A stretch of 64,000 nucleotides of DNA from Thozetella sp. PMI_491 (lineage: Eukaryota > Ascomycota > Sordariomycetes > Chaetosphaeriales > Chaetosphaeriaceae), in the NCBI GenBank assembly GCA_021432635.1, contig MU270066.1:1-64000 (forward strand), given 5' to 3'. The position numbers were made by a program, and so were the translations under genes. This document shows positions 20,247 through 32,300 of the stretch, piece by piece. Under the pieces are notes generated by a model. That model ran no database searches and was not told where the DNA came from. It saw nothing but the letters and a program-made list of their open reading frames with translations. Positions within the stretch are counted from its first letter, which is position 1. The number at the start of each line of letters is the position of its first letter.

Positions 20247-23200
20247 ACAGCAGGGAGGGTCGGCTCTTTAAATAATGAGTTGTGGGGGGCTAGTGACCGA
20301 TATGTGGCAAGGGTCCCCCCAACGGCACAGTTAGTAGATCTCCCACAGCACGCAGCAGTTGGAGGGGCAGTCCGAGCTCGGATACCCAGAATTTAGCTCT
20401 CAGACGCCCTTACACAAAATTTCTTGGGCCGCGGTGGCAGATTAGGAAAGTGGGTACTTCTGGGGGCCAACAGCTTGTGCATCGCCCAGCCAAGGTAGAG
20501 CGGAAGTCGGGGGTGGGGGTTGGGGGCTGGCGGTTAGGCTCAGAGCCAGGTAATTGAGCAGCACTGACATCTCGTGACCTGAATAGTGTGAAATTATGGT
20601 AAAAGAAGGAGTTTTGATCCTCTTAGTGCAATCGTATGCTACTAAGAGTTATCAGTGGCTCAAGAACACTGTCAAGGGGCGGGTTTTGCCTCGGCTCAGG
20701 CTATACCTCCCAGCTCACGGACTTCACTGCTCTCAGTCGCACTCACAGTCAGCATCGAGACATAGTACCATGGTAATTATATGAATTTTAGAGGCTATTA
20801 GCATGCATCTTTCTCGCAGAATGCCACAAGTTTGCTAAACCAGTAGTTAAGAGAAACTAGCGAAAATTGGACAGGTTGTTAGGCTACAGCACAAAGTGCC
20901 TCCTGGCCTGTGATACTAGGACTCGCCTGGAAGCAATTCAACCGAAAATACTGTGCTTTATGATATGCTAATAGAAGGTTTGAATAGATTAATAACGTAT
21001 TCATATAACGAAAGCAGATATCACTTACAGGTATCGGTCGCTTCATACCCTAGAGCATCACTGACTATGCATCGCGGCAAGCCAGATCGATTTAACTCGC
21101 TACCATAGATAGAACGAAGCGCCAACAAGGCAGCAGTGAGGGAAGAGGATGCAATACTCGCAGATGCCCGTGGGAGGCCCCAGAGGAGTGTTCGGCAGTC
21201 ACCATGGTCACCTCGGCGCGTAGAAGAGGCCAATAAACCTACATTATATAACAAGAAGCGATCCCAAAGCAAAGCTTGTAGGTCATGTGGGTGGGTGTCT
21301 AGCTTCTTGACTGGCGATTCTACCCGAGCTGCTGTTTTTGGGACACTCTTCCGTCGTGGCGGAAGAGGAAGGCCATAATCGGAGGGAGGGGGAGACCGAA
21401 GGAAGAGGGGTGCAGGAGATAGGAAAATGATGGAGAACCGGCCGGCCAAGCCAGCTGATGCAGGACTTGCCGTGGTTGAGCGTCCTCGGCGCTCGCTCTA
21501 GATCGTCGGTCGCGGCGTAACACGACTTGTGTGGGTCGTGTACTCTGAGTAGGTTGGGCCCCACCGCGCATGGCCAATCAGCTGGCATTCCCCTACCGAT
21601 GCTGCATATCGGGTCCGTTTGTCATAAGGTCCGCGGCACATTGGTCCCAGCGGCTTGGAAGAAGCAATGGGAGCGAGGCACGGGGCCGCTAGAGGGAAGC
21701 CGCAGTGGCGGGGGCTGCCAATAAAGCGCACGTGTCTCACTTTATTGCATCGGCTGAGATGGAAAACCGGTGCCTATTCCCATGATGTTCGGTGTTCGGT
21801 GTGTAGGAAGAATGCGTGGCGGCCATACGTGAACCCTCCCTCTTTGAGTGAGCTGAAGCCTAGATGGGTTTCGTTCGACGTAATAGGACGGCTACTGTAG
21901 GAAGAAGTGTGTGGGTTCTGCTCTATGCGGAATGCCATTGCGCGACCGACGGCAAATCCCACCGACGCCGAGGACTCCGAGCTTCTCAAAACGTCTTTGT
22001 TGGAAATTCGCGAAGGATCTACGTGGTAATACGACGCCTACAGTGCTACAACCTTAGACCATCGACCAATCATGGCGCCCAACAACGTTTCCCTTCCCGC
22101 TTATACTCGTCTCCACTCTCAGCTACCTACCTGGGATTCGGTAAGCTGACCAGCGCTTCGGTCTGGTGTCCATAGGAGACTGTTCGAACCCTGTTACTCC
22201 CAGACAGGAAACGGAAGGCCTGTGGCGAATTCCGCCCCCACGTAGGATATCCGTTTAAGAACGGTGCCCACTCGTGGCCGTTACTCCATTGATAGAGGAA
22301 GAAGGGTGGAGCAATGGCCGATAGGTCTTTATCGCGAAGGTGTGGAACATGGTGGTGGGCGGTCCTTCCCTATTCATTCTCTAGCTACCTTCCTGCATCT
22401 AGGTTTGTCGGGGATCGGAAGGTTGTTCTCCCCGGGAAGGGGCAGGAGGGAGGAGGGTGGTAGTGGATATCGGAGGGTCCGACCTGACCTGGATGATTGG
22501 CGCGTTCGGTATGGGAAGCGTGAACGTGGAGGTGTGTGAACGTGGAGGTGTGGCGGAAGAGCGGGACGTGGCAAGACATTTAAGCGAGCATCTAGTTGTA
22601 GCAGCGCGCTGGTTGGCTGGCGTGGTAGGATCAAGTCTTGGTTGATTACTGCCTCGAATCCCACCGGTCTCCGAGCGATATTCATACAGGCTTTTGCGGG
22701 AGAACTTGTCATCTTCGGTTTAGGTCCCGGGAATTTATGATGATAACACAAGTACGCACATGGACGCAAGCACTTAGGGGGCGGAAACGAGAACGAATAT
22801 TCACTCAGCTTACTGCTTGGCGAGACCCTCGGCACATGCAGCCCGCTGGGGCATCACCGGTTTTGAAAACCAAAGCGAAGATAAGACAGCCAGCACTTCA
22901 ACAATGCAGGTATCAAGCCGGCAACTGGGAATCGGAATACACGACGACTTTTGATTACACCACCGAGAGGGTTGTCTCAATAGGCATCGACGAGAAAGGG
23001 CTAGATCTATGCAGAAACCTGCAGAGCGATCACCTAGAAGTTTATGCGACAGCGCTAGGCTGATGCGGAACGCCACGCGCGCGGAGACATTACGGAAAGG
23101 ATTGGCACCTACTGCAGAACACCGCCTGACACCGCCCTGGGGCTGCGTTTAGATGCACAACAGCGGCCCGGGAGGAACTCCGTTTTCCCAGGGCCGAGGA

Positions 23201-23613
23201 TCACAGAGGCGCTTATCTGCGCGGGAGTTGCGCATCAGGTCCCAATTGGACATGTGCTAAGCGCCTCCCGCGCTACTGGCTGTCCACATCTCGCAAAGAC
23301 ACCGGCAAGGCACCGACCTTCTTGATCTCACGTAAAGAGGAGGGGGGGGTTCCGCCCCCAGGGCCTAACTACCGAAGGCAGCGAGAGCTAGAACTCGGCA
23401 GAAGGTGGTCCGGGGCGGGCAACGTCATCAAATCGCCTTTCGGACCCCAACTGCGCACGGCCGAGAAGGACTGAGGCATAAACATGGCCCCCTCTCGACT
23501 CTACCTTCCAACTGACCTAGTTTCGTCGGAGACAAGCAGGTGATCGGGGTTGCATAGCACCGTGCCACCACTCAAAATGAAACGGAATGGCACGAGGAGG
23601 GGGAGGGGGGGGG
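20247..23613. other. Gene desert between the amidase copies, left part
   Basis: Frames are short and mutually overlapping; none has a recognisable domain. AT-rich tracts (20780-21020) alternate with G-rich tracts (20490-20540, 22420-22460). There are small tandem repeats and no visible terminal inverted repeats or transposase motifs. It may include relics of mobile or duplicated DNA, but nothing could be assigned. Confidence 0.45.
22520..22551. repeat. 16-base tandem duplication
   Basis: GTGAACGTGGAGGTGT occurs twice in direct succession in intergenic DNA. Confidence 0.9.
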
Positions 23614-23773
23614 NNNNNNNNNNNNNNNNNNNNNNNNNNNNNNNNNNNNNNNNNNNNNNNNNNNNNNNNNNNNNNNNNNNNNNNNNNNNNNNNNNNNNNN
23701 NNNNNNNNNNNNNNNNNNNNNNNNNNNNNNNNNNNNNNNNNNNNNNNNNNNNNNNNNNNNNNNNNNNNNNNNN
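23614..23773. other. Assembly gap inside a poly-G tract
   Basis: 160 undetermined bases are flanked on the left by a G-rich run (nearly pure G from about 23596) and on the right by seven or more G. The real length is unknown. Homopolymer G or a G-quadruplex probably stopped the reads. Any frame drawn across it is meaningless. Confidence 0.97.
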
Positions 23774-25669
23774 GGGGGGGGACTCGGGGTTTTGAGTTAG
23801 CCCATTATCGGACGATGGAACTGGGTCGAAGGCGGAGGCGAGAGCAAAAGAGCCTCTCGGCGAGGGCTTTCTGGATGATGACGCACGCGCACACCCAACT
23901 GTAGGTTGGCGCAGCCCTATTGGTCCATTCCGAGGCGAGAGTACGGCACGGGCAGTCGTCTGTGCAGGACCGAATCTACGGCCCGCTCTACCCTGCTTAG
24001 GGTCATGTTGCCTGGTTGGTCCGGGCTGCCCCGGTGCGCTAGTTTGGCTCCCGGCCGGATCACTTTGCTCGGAGTTTCGTATTGGCTCTGCCCCATGTGG
24101 TAGGGGGGGACGATGGACGACCGTTGGGAGTAGCCGCAGCAAAGTGCACTGCGATGACCGCCATCAACTGTGTTCATCACCGTAGCACAACACGATCGCA
24201 TGCAGGCAGCGGCAGAACCATGTTGCTAATGCGCTTAAGCGCTGGAGTCGTGTAGATGCCACCCGCGCAGCGGGCTGTGCTCTCCAGCGGATGAATGGGG
24301 TGTGCCACCGAAGAGTCTGCTAGTCCCGCAAACGAGGGCGAAATCAGATAAACCCGAGCCTCGGATCGTAGAAAGCCTGGTGAAGACCACCCTCCTGCCT
24401 CAGGTAGCCTGTCATATCGATGTCCTCGTAACCGCGGGGAAATCCTCCAAGTTGGTGTCTAAACGAAGTGAGTCCGTCACCATTGGCCGGTACCGCGCAA
24501 AACACCTCGCCGATGGCAGGGCTTCCTTGAATCTACGGGACTGCCCTGCAGCCGGGGTTGCATTGCAGTTGAATTCTCGCCGTATCTGGGGCCGGGACTG
24601 AAGACCGCGCCTAGCACATGCGGTCTTGCCCGCCAGTTACCCCCGCGGTAGGGCTGCACAAAGGGACTGGCTTCTGCTGGCACGGGTGGCGAGGGATTCG
24701 TGATGGCACCATCAGATAGTCAGCGGCTAGTTATCGAGTCGTTTGGGGGCTACGATTCCCCAGATGGAAAGCGAGCGGGGGGCTGCGCCCCGCGTTGCCG
24801 GCTGTGGGCGAGCCTTGAGCAGAACGCTGCGCGGCGGCTCGCATGCGATACGTGCGAGGAGATGGCACACACATGAACGAGCGTGGGCAGAAGGATGGGA
24901 GAAGGTGAGGCGGGTGGGGGGCCAGACTAGGCTCGGCAGTTAGGCAGCTCATGCCGCCAAGCCGCCATTTGGGCGGAATGAATAGCAGGAATATACAGTC
25001 AGTACACACCTGATCGATTACTATGGTACATACAGCACCAACACACCTGGCGAGCGGGGGCGGGTGTGTCGTCCTGATTCGGTAGGCACCGAAGGAGCCA
25101 AGCTTAGTACAGCTACTAGTGCGAGTCTGAAGTCTGGCTCTGGCCCCGGCGCTAACTGGCATTCGGCCCCAACAGCAGTCCCCACATTCCCAATTCGCCC
25201 ATAGTTGGAGCGCTGAGGCAGAAAGGCAGTGAGTGAGTGTGCCGGGGAGGGTTTTTTTTTAGACTGCGCCGTGTGGGCGAAGCCTCTCAACACAGCGCTT
25301 TGCGCCAAAACATCCCCGCAGCGACCAATTTTAGAGCAGCTGTTGAACGAGAATGCGACGGCCGCACTTGTTGGTCTCTTTAGGTTCCGCCATGTTTGCC
25401 TCAGCACTCAAATGCACCGGTCTCGGTCCCGGTCCCGTCCCACTGGACCCTCTTTCTTTTCCCTTCATTCCTTTATGTTTCGAGTTTCGACCCGCGCCTG
25501 CGCTGCTCATTGTCCTGGCACGCTCTCGAGCCCAAACTCCCAACTGATGCCGCTTCCGTGTTTTAAGTGAGCGCTTGCTGCCGCTTTCGCCTCCCGGCTA
25601 AATCGCCCCTCCCGGGCTGTTGGGTCTCTTTGCCGCAGACCCAAAGAGTATAATTTCGAGCCTCCCGCC
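23774..25669. other. Gene desert, right part, with promoter of amidase copy 2
   Basis: This GC-rich stretch has only shadow frames up to about 140 codons. The last few hundred bases are C/T-rich (25430-25500), as is common in fungal promoters, and lead into the amidase start at 25670. Confidence 0.45.
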
Positions 25670-28418
25670 ATGAAGATCGGTTGCTTGCAGTTTGCGCCCC
25701 AAGTCGGCGATGTCGATAACAACCTCAACCGCGCCGATGCGGTGCTGAGCCGGGTAGATCCTATGGATCTGGACGCACTCGACCTGCTCGTGCTCCCGGA
25801 GCTTGCCTTCACAGGTATGGATCCCTTCGGTTTCTTAAGCCCAAGGCCGTGGCATACCTTTTTGTGAACGGCGGTGTGCTGACTGTCTATCAAAGGTAGC
25901 AACTTCAAGAGCTTACGCCAGATCACGCCTCACCTCGAGCCATGCGGGGCTGGCATCAGTGCTCTCTGGGCCCGCACCATAGCCCTCAAGCACAACTGCA
26001 CCGTTTCTGTCGGCTATCCTGAGAAGGTAAGATCCTGGCAAACCGGTCCCGAGTACTACAACTCGACCATCCTCATCAATGAGGAGGGAGAGACTCTGGG
26101 CAACTACCGCAAGTCTTTCCTTTCCGACGGTGATGAGACCTGGGCTCTGGAGGGCAAGGACGACTTCTTCCACGGCAAACTACCACTTCTTGGGAGCACC
26201 GCCATCGGTATCTGCGAAGATATTAGGTGTGTGCTTAGCCCCGTCGCCTATTTCTGAGCTTGCGACTAATCCCCTGTCTCTTAGTGCCAACCCCCGTAGA
26301 CCCGAGGCGCCGTGGAATGCCTTTGAGTTTGGATTCCATGTCGTCCGTGTCAAAGCGGAGCTGGTCATCGTGTCGATGGCCTGGATGGCCTGCCAAGAGG
26401 GCCGTACGTTTACGCGCCAGCCGCTGGAGCCAGACATGGAATCGCTCACCCACTGGGTCCAGCGTCTCGAGCCCGTGATACGGACAGAGGACGATAGGGA
26501 GGTGATCGTGGTCTTCTGCAACCGAAGCGGCAGCGAAGGCGACCGCATCTACTCCGGGACAAGCGCCGTGATCGGTATAAAGGCTGGGGAGGTGCTCGTC
26601 TACGGTCTTCTCGGGCGTGGCCACAAGGAACTCCTCGTCGTTGACACCGACAAGCAGCCATTCGCCAAACTGGTCCAGAAGCTCGAGCTTCACCAGCAAG
26701 AGGTTGTTTTTGGACCCCCAGCTCAACAACCATCGGCCCCATCCTCGGTGACCTCTTCAGTGGTCACATCCCCAGTGACTGGCAGCCATGACACCCCCCA
26801 GTCGAGCGCACCATCTTCCCTCCCTTCGGTCACATCTCCAGATCTCGCTGCCACCACTGTCGAGCAGGAAGTAACGCCCGAAGATGACGACCCGGATACC
26901 CCCAAGTTGACAGAGCCCCTGGTTGAGCCTAAGAAGGCAGAGCCTAAGAAGCTAGAGCCTACGCGGCCCGAAGTACCGAAGCTTGACACGGGTCCGGCAG
27001 TGACAAGGCATAGAAGCTACTTTTCTCCAGACACCCCGTCTCCTATGTCGATCTCTTCCTCTAAGACCCCTGACACTATGTCTCCTATGTCACCGCCGCC
27101 GCTCTCTGCCGATCGCGGAAAGCCTCGATCGACCAAGATCCATATTCCTTATTCGCCGAGCCTAGACGGGATGGAGTCTCCGGTCCTTAGCGCTATCTCT
27201 CCGACTTATTCCAGGGCCGGACACACAGTCAGTCCTATCATCCTGATGAGCGAGCCACCAACTCCAATACACTCGCCGTCCGGGACCGGAGCGTCTCTTT
27301 CTCCGGTACTATACGAACACAAAGACAGCCCATTCCCAGGATCTGAGGCCTGGATTGAGGATATGATGTCGCCTACGAGCCCGTTTCCGGATACACACGA
27401 GATGACGATGCCCACGTCCCCATTGGATATTCACTTAGGGCACCCGAAAAAGACGGCAAGCAGCCAGGAAACGCCAACCGACTCTATTTGTATGTCATTT
27501 ACGCAACGTTACCATTTCTCCGCCAAGTCCCCCTACATGTCCCGTCCTTCGTTCAGGCCTTTAAGGTCCCCTCTAGCAATGAGCGCCATGAAGTCGAGCT
27601 TACGGACCCCATCCGAGTCGAATGACGAGATGACGCCGCGGCCGACGGAGATCGAAGTGTACCGAGGCAAGACAATTGGCATCCTTAAAACCGTCAACCC
27701 TTGTGAATCAACTCCACCGACGACCGGAACTCCCATCAAAGCGCCCATTCTACCCCTCGGACTCCCGGGGATGAAACAGAAGAACGGTGTTACGCAACAA
27801 CACTGGGAGCCGGCAGTTGTTCGCACCAAGCCGCCCAGTGTAACCACAGTGAAAACTCCGCCCCCCTCAGCCGTACGGAGCCGCAGTGCAAGCGACTCTA
27901 CTCGCAATCGCCCTCTTATCAGCCGGGAACCAACTAGCTCAGTCCTTCCCCAGAGCCCAAGTAAGCCCGCTCGAGGCACCTCAACAGTGACTTACCCTCC
28001 AATTCCTGTTGTACCTACGTCCCCTATCTCGCGGCCGCCAAACCCTTCACCCCTCTCCACCCGACGGTCATACGACACCCTCGTTTCCGACAGAACCGCG
28101 AAATCACCAAAAGGCATCATCCCGATTGGGGCGAATTCGGCTCTATTTGATACCAACCCAGGCCACCCCTGTGTTTCTTTCTTGGAGCCCATTGGGATAA
28201 GCAATTGTGGGAATAAGGGGCATCGGTCGAAATCCCAGCCGCGGAATGGTCAATATCTACGAGATCGAAGAGGCAGGAGTCAGTCGATGCAAGACGTGCG
28301 GTCGATGATGACCCCCAGGGGCTCAGACAACAGAGCTACGCGCAGCGTGAGCACTTCGCCAATCAAAGCGAGACATGAGCGAGCCTTCGATCTCTATAAG
28401 CCGAAAAAGTCGGATTGA
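25670..28418 (+). CDS. Nta1-like N-terminal amidase with long disordered tail (copy 2)
   Basis: Three exons, 25670-25814, 25896-26226 and 26285-28418, encode 869 residues. Both introns interrupt the protein at the same points and phases as in copy 1. The nitrilase triad is intact: E44 in LPELAFTG, K121 in NYRKSFL and C155 in GICEDI. After the Cys the sequence reads SANPRRPEAPW where copy 1 and yeast Nta1 have a PYKF element, so the substrate pocket may differ. A second possible acceptor at 26299 would remove five residues here. From about residue 270 follows a 600-residue tail rich in S, P and T, with dense SP/TP sites (SPMS, TPDTMSPMSPPP), a KKAEPKK repeat and a basic end. It diverges from copy 1, with 6.7 kb between starts. 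Confidence 0.87.
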
Positions 28419-28423
28419 ATAAA
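28418..28423 (+). terminator. AATAAA polyadenylation-like signal overlapping the stop
   Basis: AATAAA begins at the last base of the amidase stop codon. So close a signal would leave an unusually short 3' UTR, so other sites downstream may be used instead. Confidence 0.35.
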
Positions 28424-29332
28424 AGCGGTACAGACTATGGCTTCATCTCAAGATTGTGGTTCCAAATGACTCAATGATTTTCTTCCCCGGGTTACCAATT
28501 GTCACCTCTCACGACTTGCCGTACGGAGTTTGGAGTTCTACGGGCCGCAGGCGTTTGGTCACCATACTGTTACTCCGCTTTCGAGTTCATTGGGAATTGA
28601 ATAGGGATAGGAGTGGATATGATATTTTAAGAGAACGCCTTTGGAGTCATGGAGCAGCTAGAAGGGTGGTATAAAGGGAGCTTGGAGGCTCCGCGAGAAT
28701 ATGTGCTGTCGCGTTGTCCACGAGCCGCTGCTAGGCGGTGTTACAAGATTTAAGAGATACCAATTCATGATACTATAGTGAAATTAGTTCGATTATCCGC
28801 TACAGTTTAACTACGAAGAATGACTAGACGAGGAATGGAGAGGCACTCTGTCTCACCTATGCATATTGAAGGTGGCGCAAGGAGACTGCTTTAGAATGGG
28901 AGAAGCTAGATTTAAGAGACATCAACTGTAAGGTTTAAAGTTACAAATAGGGTGGATCAGTAGCCGCACTTACCCCTGAAAGTCATGACCAAGTGGTTTC
29001 GTCCCCTTCCACGAAGGAAACAAGTATCGAAAGCAGGGGCACGAATGAGGATCTACGGGTGATTTCACAGTGGTAACTTCCATTAAATGGAGCGTACGAT
29101 TAATTTCCCTAGACTCTTCTCTATCGAGTCTCCTTTTCGATGAGACGACACAACTCCCAGTGGACAGTCACACATCTCAACAATCCCCAACCCCGGATCC
29201 ATCATTCTTTCGCAGCCGAAGATGGACATGGCTTAGCGGACACGAGAGCTTCCAACCTATCATCTCAACTCAATGCGAAAAAAATTCCTTCTCACATATC
29301 CGCTGATATATGACTCTTCCATCCCATACATC
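28419..29332. other. Convergent 3' spacer with AT-rich repeats
   Basis: This lies between amidase copy 2 (+) and the RdRP gene (-). The stretch 28560-28970 is AT-rich and carries AGATTTAAGAGA at 28746 and again at 28908, plus a similar TTTTAAGAGA near 28625. No gene is supported. Confidence 0.5.
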
Positions 29333-32300
29333 TCAATGGCCGTTCTCGGCCCTCCAAAGCTCGCGGACCACTTCCGCCGCAGCTATGACCTTAAAGCTCA
29401 CCAGCCCCTCATCATTCGTCCGAAGGCGCGTGTTCAGTCTCGACCTGGTATTGCCCTCACATGCTACATGGAGACACGCAATGGCCAGGGCCAGGGCCTC
29501 GAACGGGTGAGTGACAGCAACTCGGGCTGTAGGGACATCGGTAACTTCCTGCTCGTTCTCATGGCTGGTACGATGGTAACGAATTAAGCGAGAGGTGCCC
29601 AGAGCGATGCGGTTAAATTCGTCTCGGAGCTTGATCGACATATCTCTCTGACGACCGCTCTGGGATCCGGCTTTGTTAAGGAAGTAACCAACAAATACCT
29701 CGACCTCGCTGATGGGGCGAGAGGGGTTGTCGGAGAAGTCGGTCATGGCATTGGCAATGGCATCATCGTAACTAGTGGAGAGAACCATGAGCAAATATCG
29801 GGTCCGCGACACAAGAGGGGGATACTTGGGGAGTCAAACCTATATCGAATGCTGCGAGCCTCATTCTGGAGAGGCTCCCAATCAATCTGTCCGAGTGCAG
29901 CCCAGCGCGGACGTAAGGCGAGGATAAGTTCATCCCAAAAGGAGGGACCTCCAGTCGGTACGGTTCTCTTGATGTCTTCGTACCAAATCTTTGTCTCGTC
30001 AATCCCTCGATATAAATGACCGAGCAGCTTCTCCGACCGGTAGTATTTGTATTTCGGGCCGTCATCGTCCGAATCGTACTCCTCATTCTGAAGAATGTTG
30101 ACTTCCAGTTGTACCTCGGACCTGTCAAGAATGATAGCATTGGGGCCGGGTGCGAAACTAGGCCGAGGAATTAGCGACAGGAAAAAGCTTGTAGACGCAA
30201 AGTGAAGCATACAAATCGGGTCGAAACTTGCTAGCGCGCGGGAGCCGCCTCAACTCGACGCCTCGTCCAGACTTTGAGAAGTCCACAGCGGCCGAGTGGA
30301 GTTCGGCCAGTTCGACACAGAGCGGATCCAGAGTGCCCTCGGGCTTCTGGTCCGCCAATATCATATGGCGGGTGGCGATTACGCCGAGGTGATCGGTTTT
30401 CATGAAGTCCACAAAGAAGTTGGCAATGTCCTCTGATGTGACCTCGCGGTCGAGCTCGAGTGGTTCGACACGGGGGTAATCCGCAGGCTGGAAGACCATT
30501 TGCACCCTGTTCACAGCTATCGGGTCCCAGATGATATTGTAAATATCGCCGTCCAAATCGCCGCCACTAAGCTGGCTGGGGAGATCGCGGCTTCCATGCT
30601 GGCTGAAAACAATGCAGTTGCTGAGAGAGCGAAGCGGGTGTCCATTAGGAGGCAGAATGTTGTGTGCGAGCTGCACGTCTCCGGGGTGGAGTGCTGGCGA
30701 TCGAGTGACGATAACCTTGCAGCTTCCTGGGCAAGGAACATATCGGCCCTGCATGGAATCGTAAGTAAAATAGACTTGGCCTTCTCTCAGGAAGCCCGAT
30801 TCATCCATCACACCGAAGAGCGTGACGCCTTGCGGGACTGGGATTCGCGCCTTGTACTTGAGTGCCCGGAGTTCTTTCAGGACTGCCGTTTCAATAATCG
30901 AGCGCAAGAAGGGGTCCTTTCTATACTCTAGTCCTAGCCTGTCGATTTGGCGGAATAATCTTGGGAGATCGATAACGGCACCTACGCTCACGACTTTCAA
31001 GAAGTGAGCGGCGTTGGAGGTCGAGATCGTGGCAGCCCTGATTCGCTCTAGTTCAAGGGCTTGAAGGTCTGTAAACCACTGGCTGGGAACTCCCATATCC
31101 TCCATGATCTTGATAATCTGGCGATTGAGCACGAGTTTGATTGGCTTCGATGCGGCGTCGCATATCTCCAGGTGGTGGACGTCGTTGCTCTCAAATTTGA
31201 CCATGGATGCACGAAGGGCGATGAACTTTCCAGCCTGGTTCGCGTCCAATGCTATCATGCCTTTGGCCCCAGCGAACCGTATTTGTAGGCATGTCGGATC
31301 ACACTTGGAGGCTGGAATATATGTCCAAATGTTCTCCAACGCAGCGAGCGATACGATGCCGACGCCATCACTAAATACCCGAGAGGCTCGAATTACATCG
31401 GGAATCTCAACTACCCTAATGTCGTTGTCCTTCAGAGGTACCGTGTAGGGGGTCTCGGAGAAAGCCTGACCAATACGAGCTGCCTTGCGAGCAGGGCAGC
31501 GGATGCCGGTGAAATCGCCCAAACCTCCCAATATGTTGAGCACAGAATATAGCGTCCCTTGGTAAACAAATGGCGCAGCAAACCACACCGAACGCGCCCT
31601 GAGGGAGGAATGGGAGAAGCCGAGAAAAGTGTAGGTGCGATCCGCAACCTGTATACCTCGATTCAGAACCGATTTGAAACGGTCATAGATGGCATCCAAA
31701 GAGATTTTGGGACTGAAATGGAGAGCCTGGCCGTCTTCATCGCAGAACTGCACCCGCAGGAAATAATCTTGATGTTCTGGGAACTTCCTCAAGATCCTAT
31801 TTTTAGCCTCGAGCTCTGGGCCATGAAGCGTGATGCGGGACGGCGTGACTACAGCCCGGTAGACCGGAGTCAGGTTAGGGGAGTCCTGAAGCAGGGTGGC
31901 GCGAATGTCGTCGGTGCTCCGGATTTCGGCCTCGGCATCGTGGAGGAGGTCCAGTAGATACTCAACCGTGAGTTCCTCCGGCTTGGTCTCAGTTCCTTGG
32001 TAGTCAACCCAGGTGAATAGCTTCCTCAGAGCTTCGGAAGACGGGAGAGAACCGGCGTCAGCGGCTCTGTGGTAGAGATTAACTAATTTGCAAGCCAGGT
32101 GTTGGACTGTAGTTGGGTGCAGGTATCCGTTGTACACGAGAGCCTGAAGGTGGAAAACAACCCCAAAGGGGAGTGTGTCATGTGAGCTGTACGTTGCTAG
32201 TAAAAGTCTGAATTCGTCGATCGCGGATGAATACGGACGAAGGCCGATTTGGTGGGCCGCGTATACAGGGACGTGTTGTCGCACCATGGTTATCAAGTCC

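Noticed and set aside
22180-22205. A tRNA-like GTTCGAACC string
   Set aside because: No matching A-box, acceptor stem or anticodon arm could be drawn around it.
23501-24142. Frames running through the poly-G/N region
   Set aside because: They span undetermined bases, so the translation is not real.
20300-25600. A transposon or retroelement in the gene desert
   Set aside because: I looked for terminal inverted or long direct repeats, transposase, integrase or reverse transcriptase motifs and saw none; only short tandem repeats are present.
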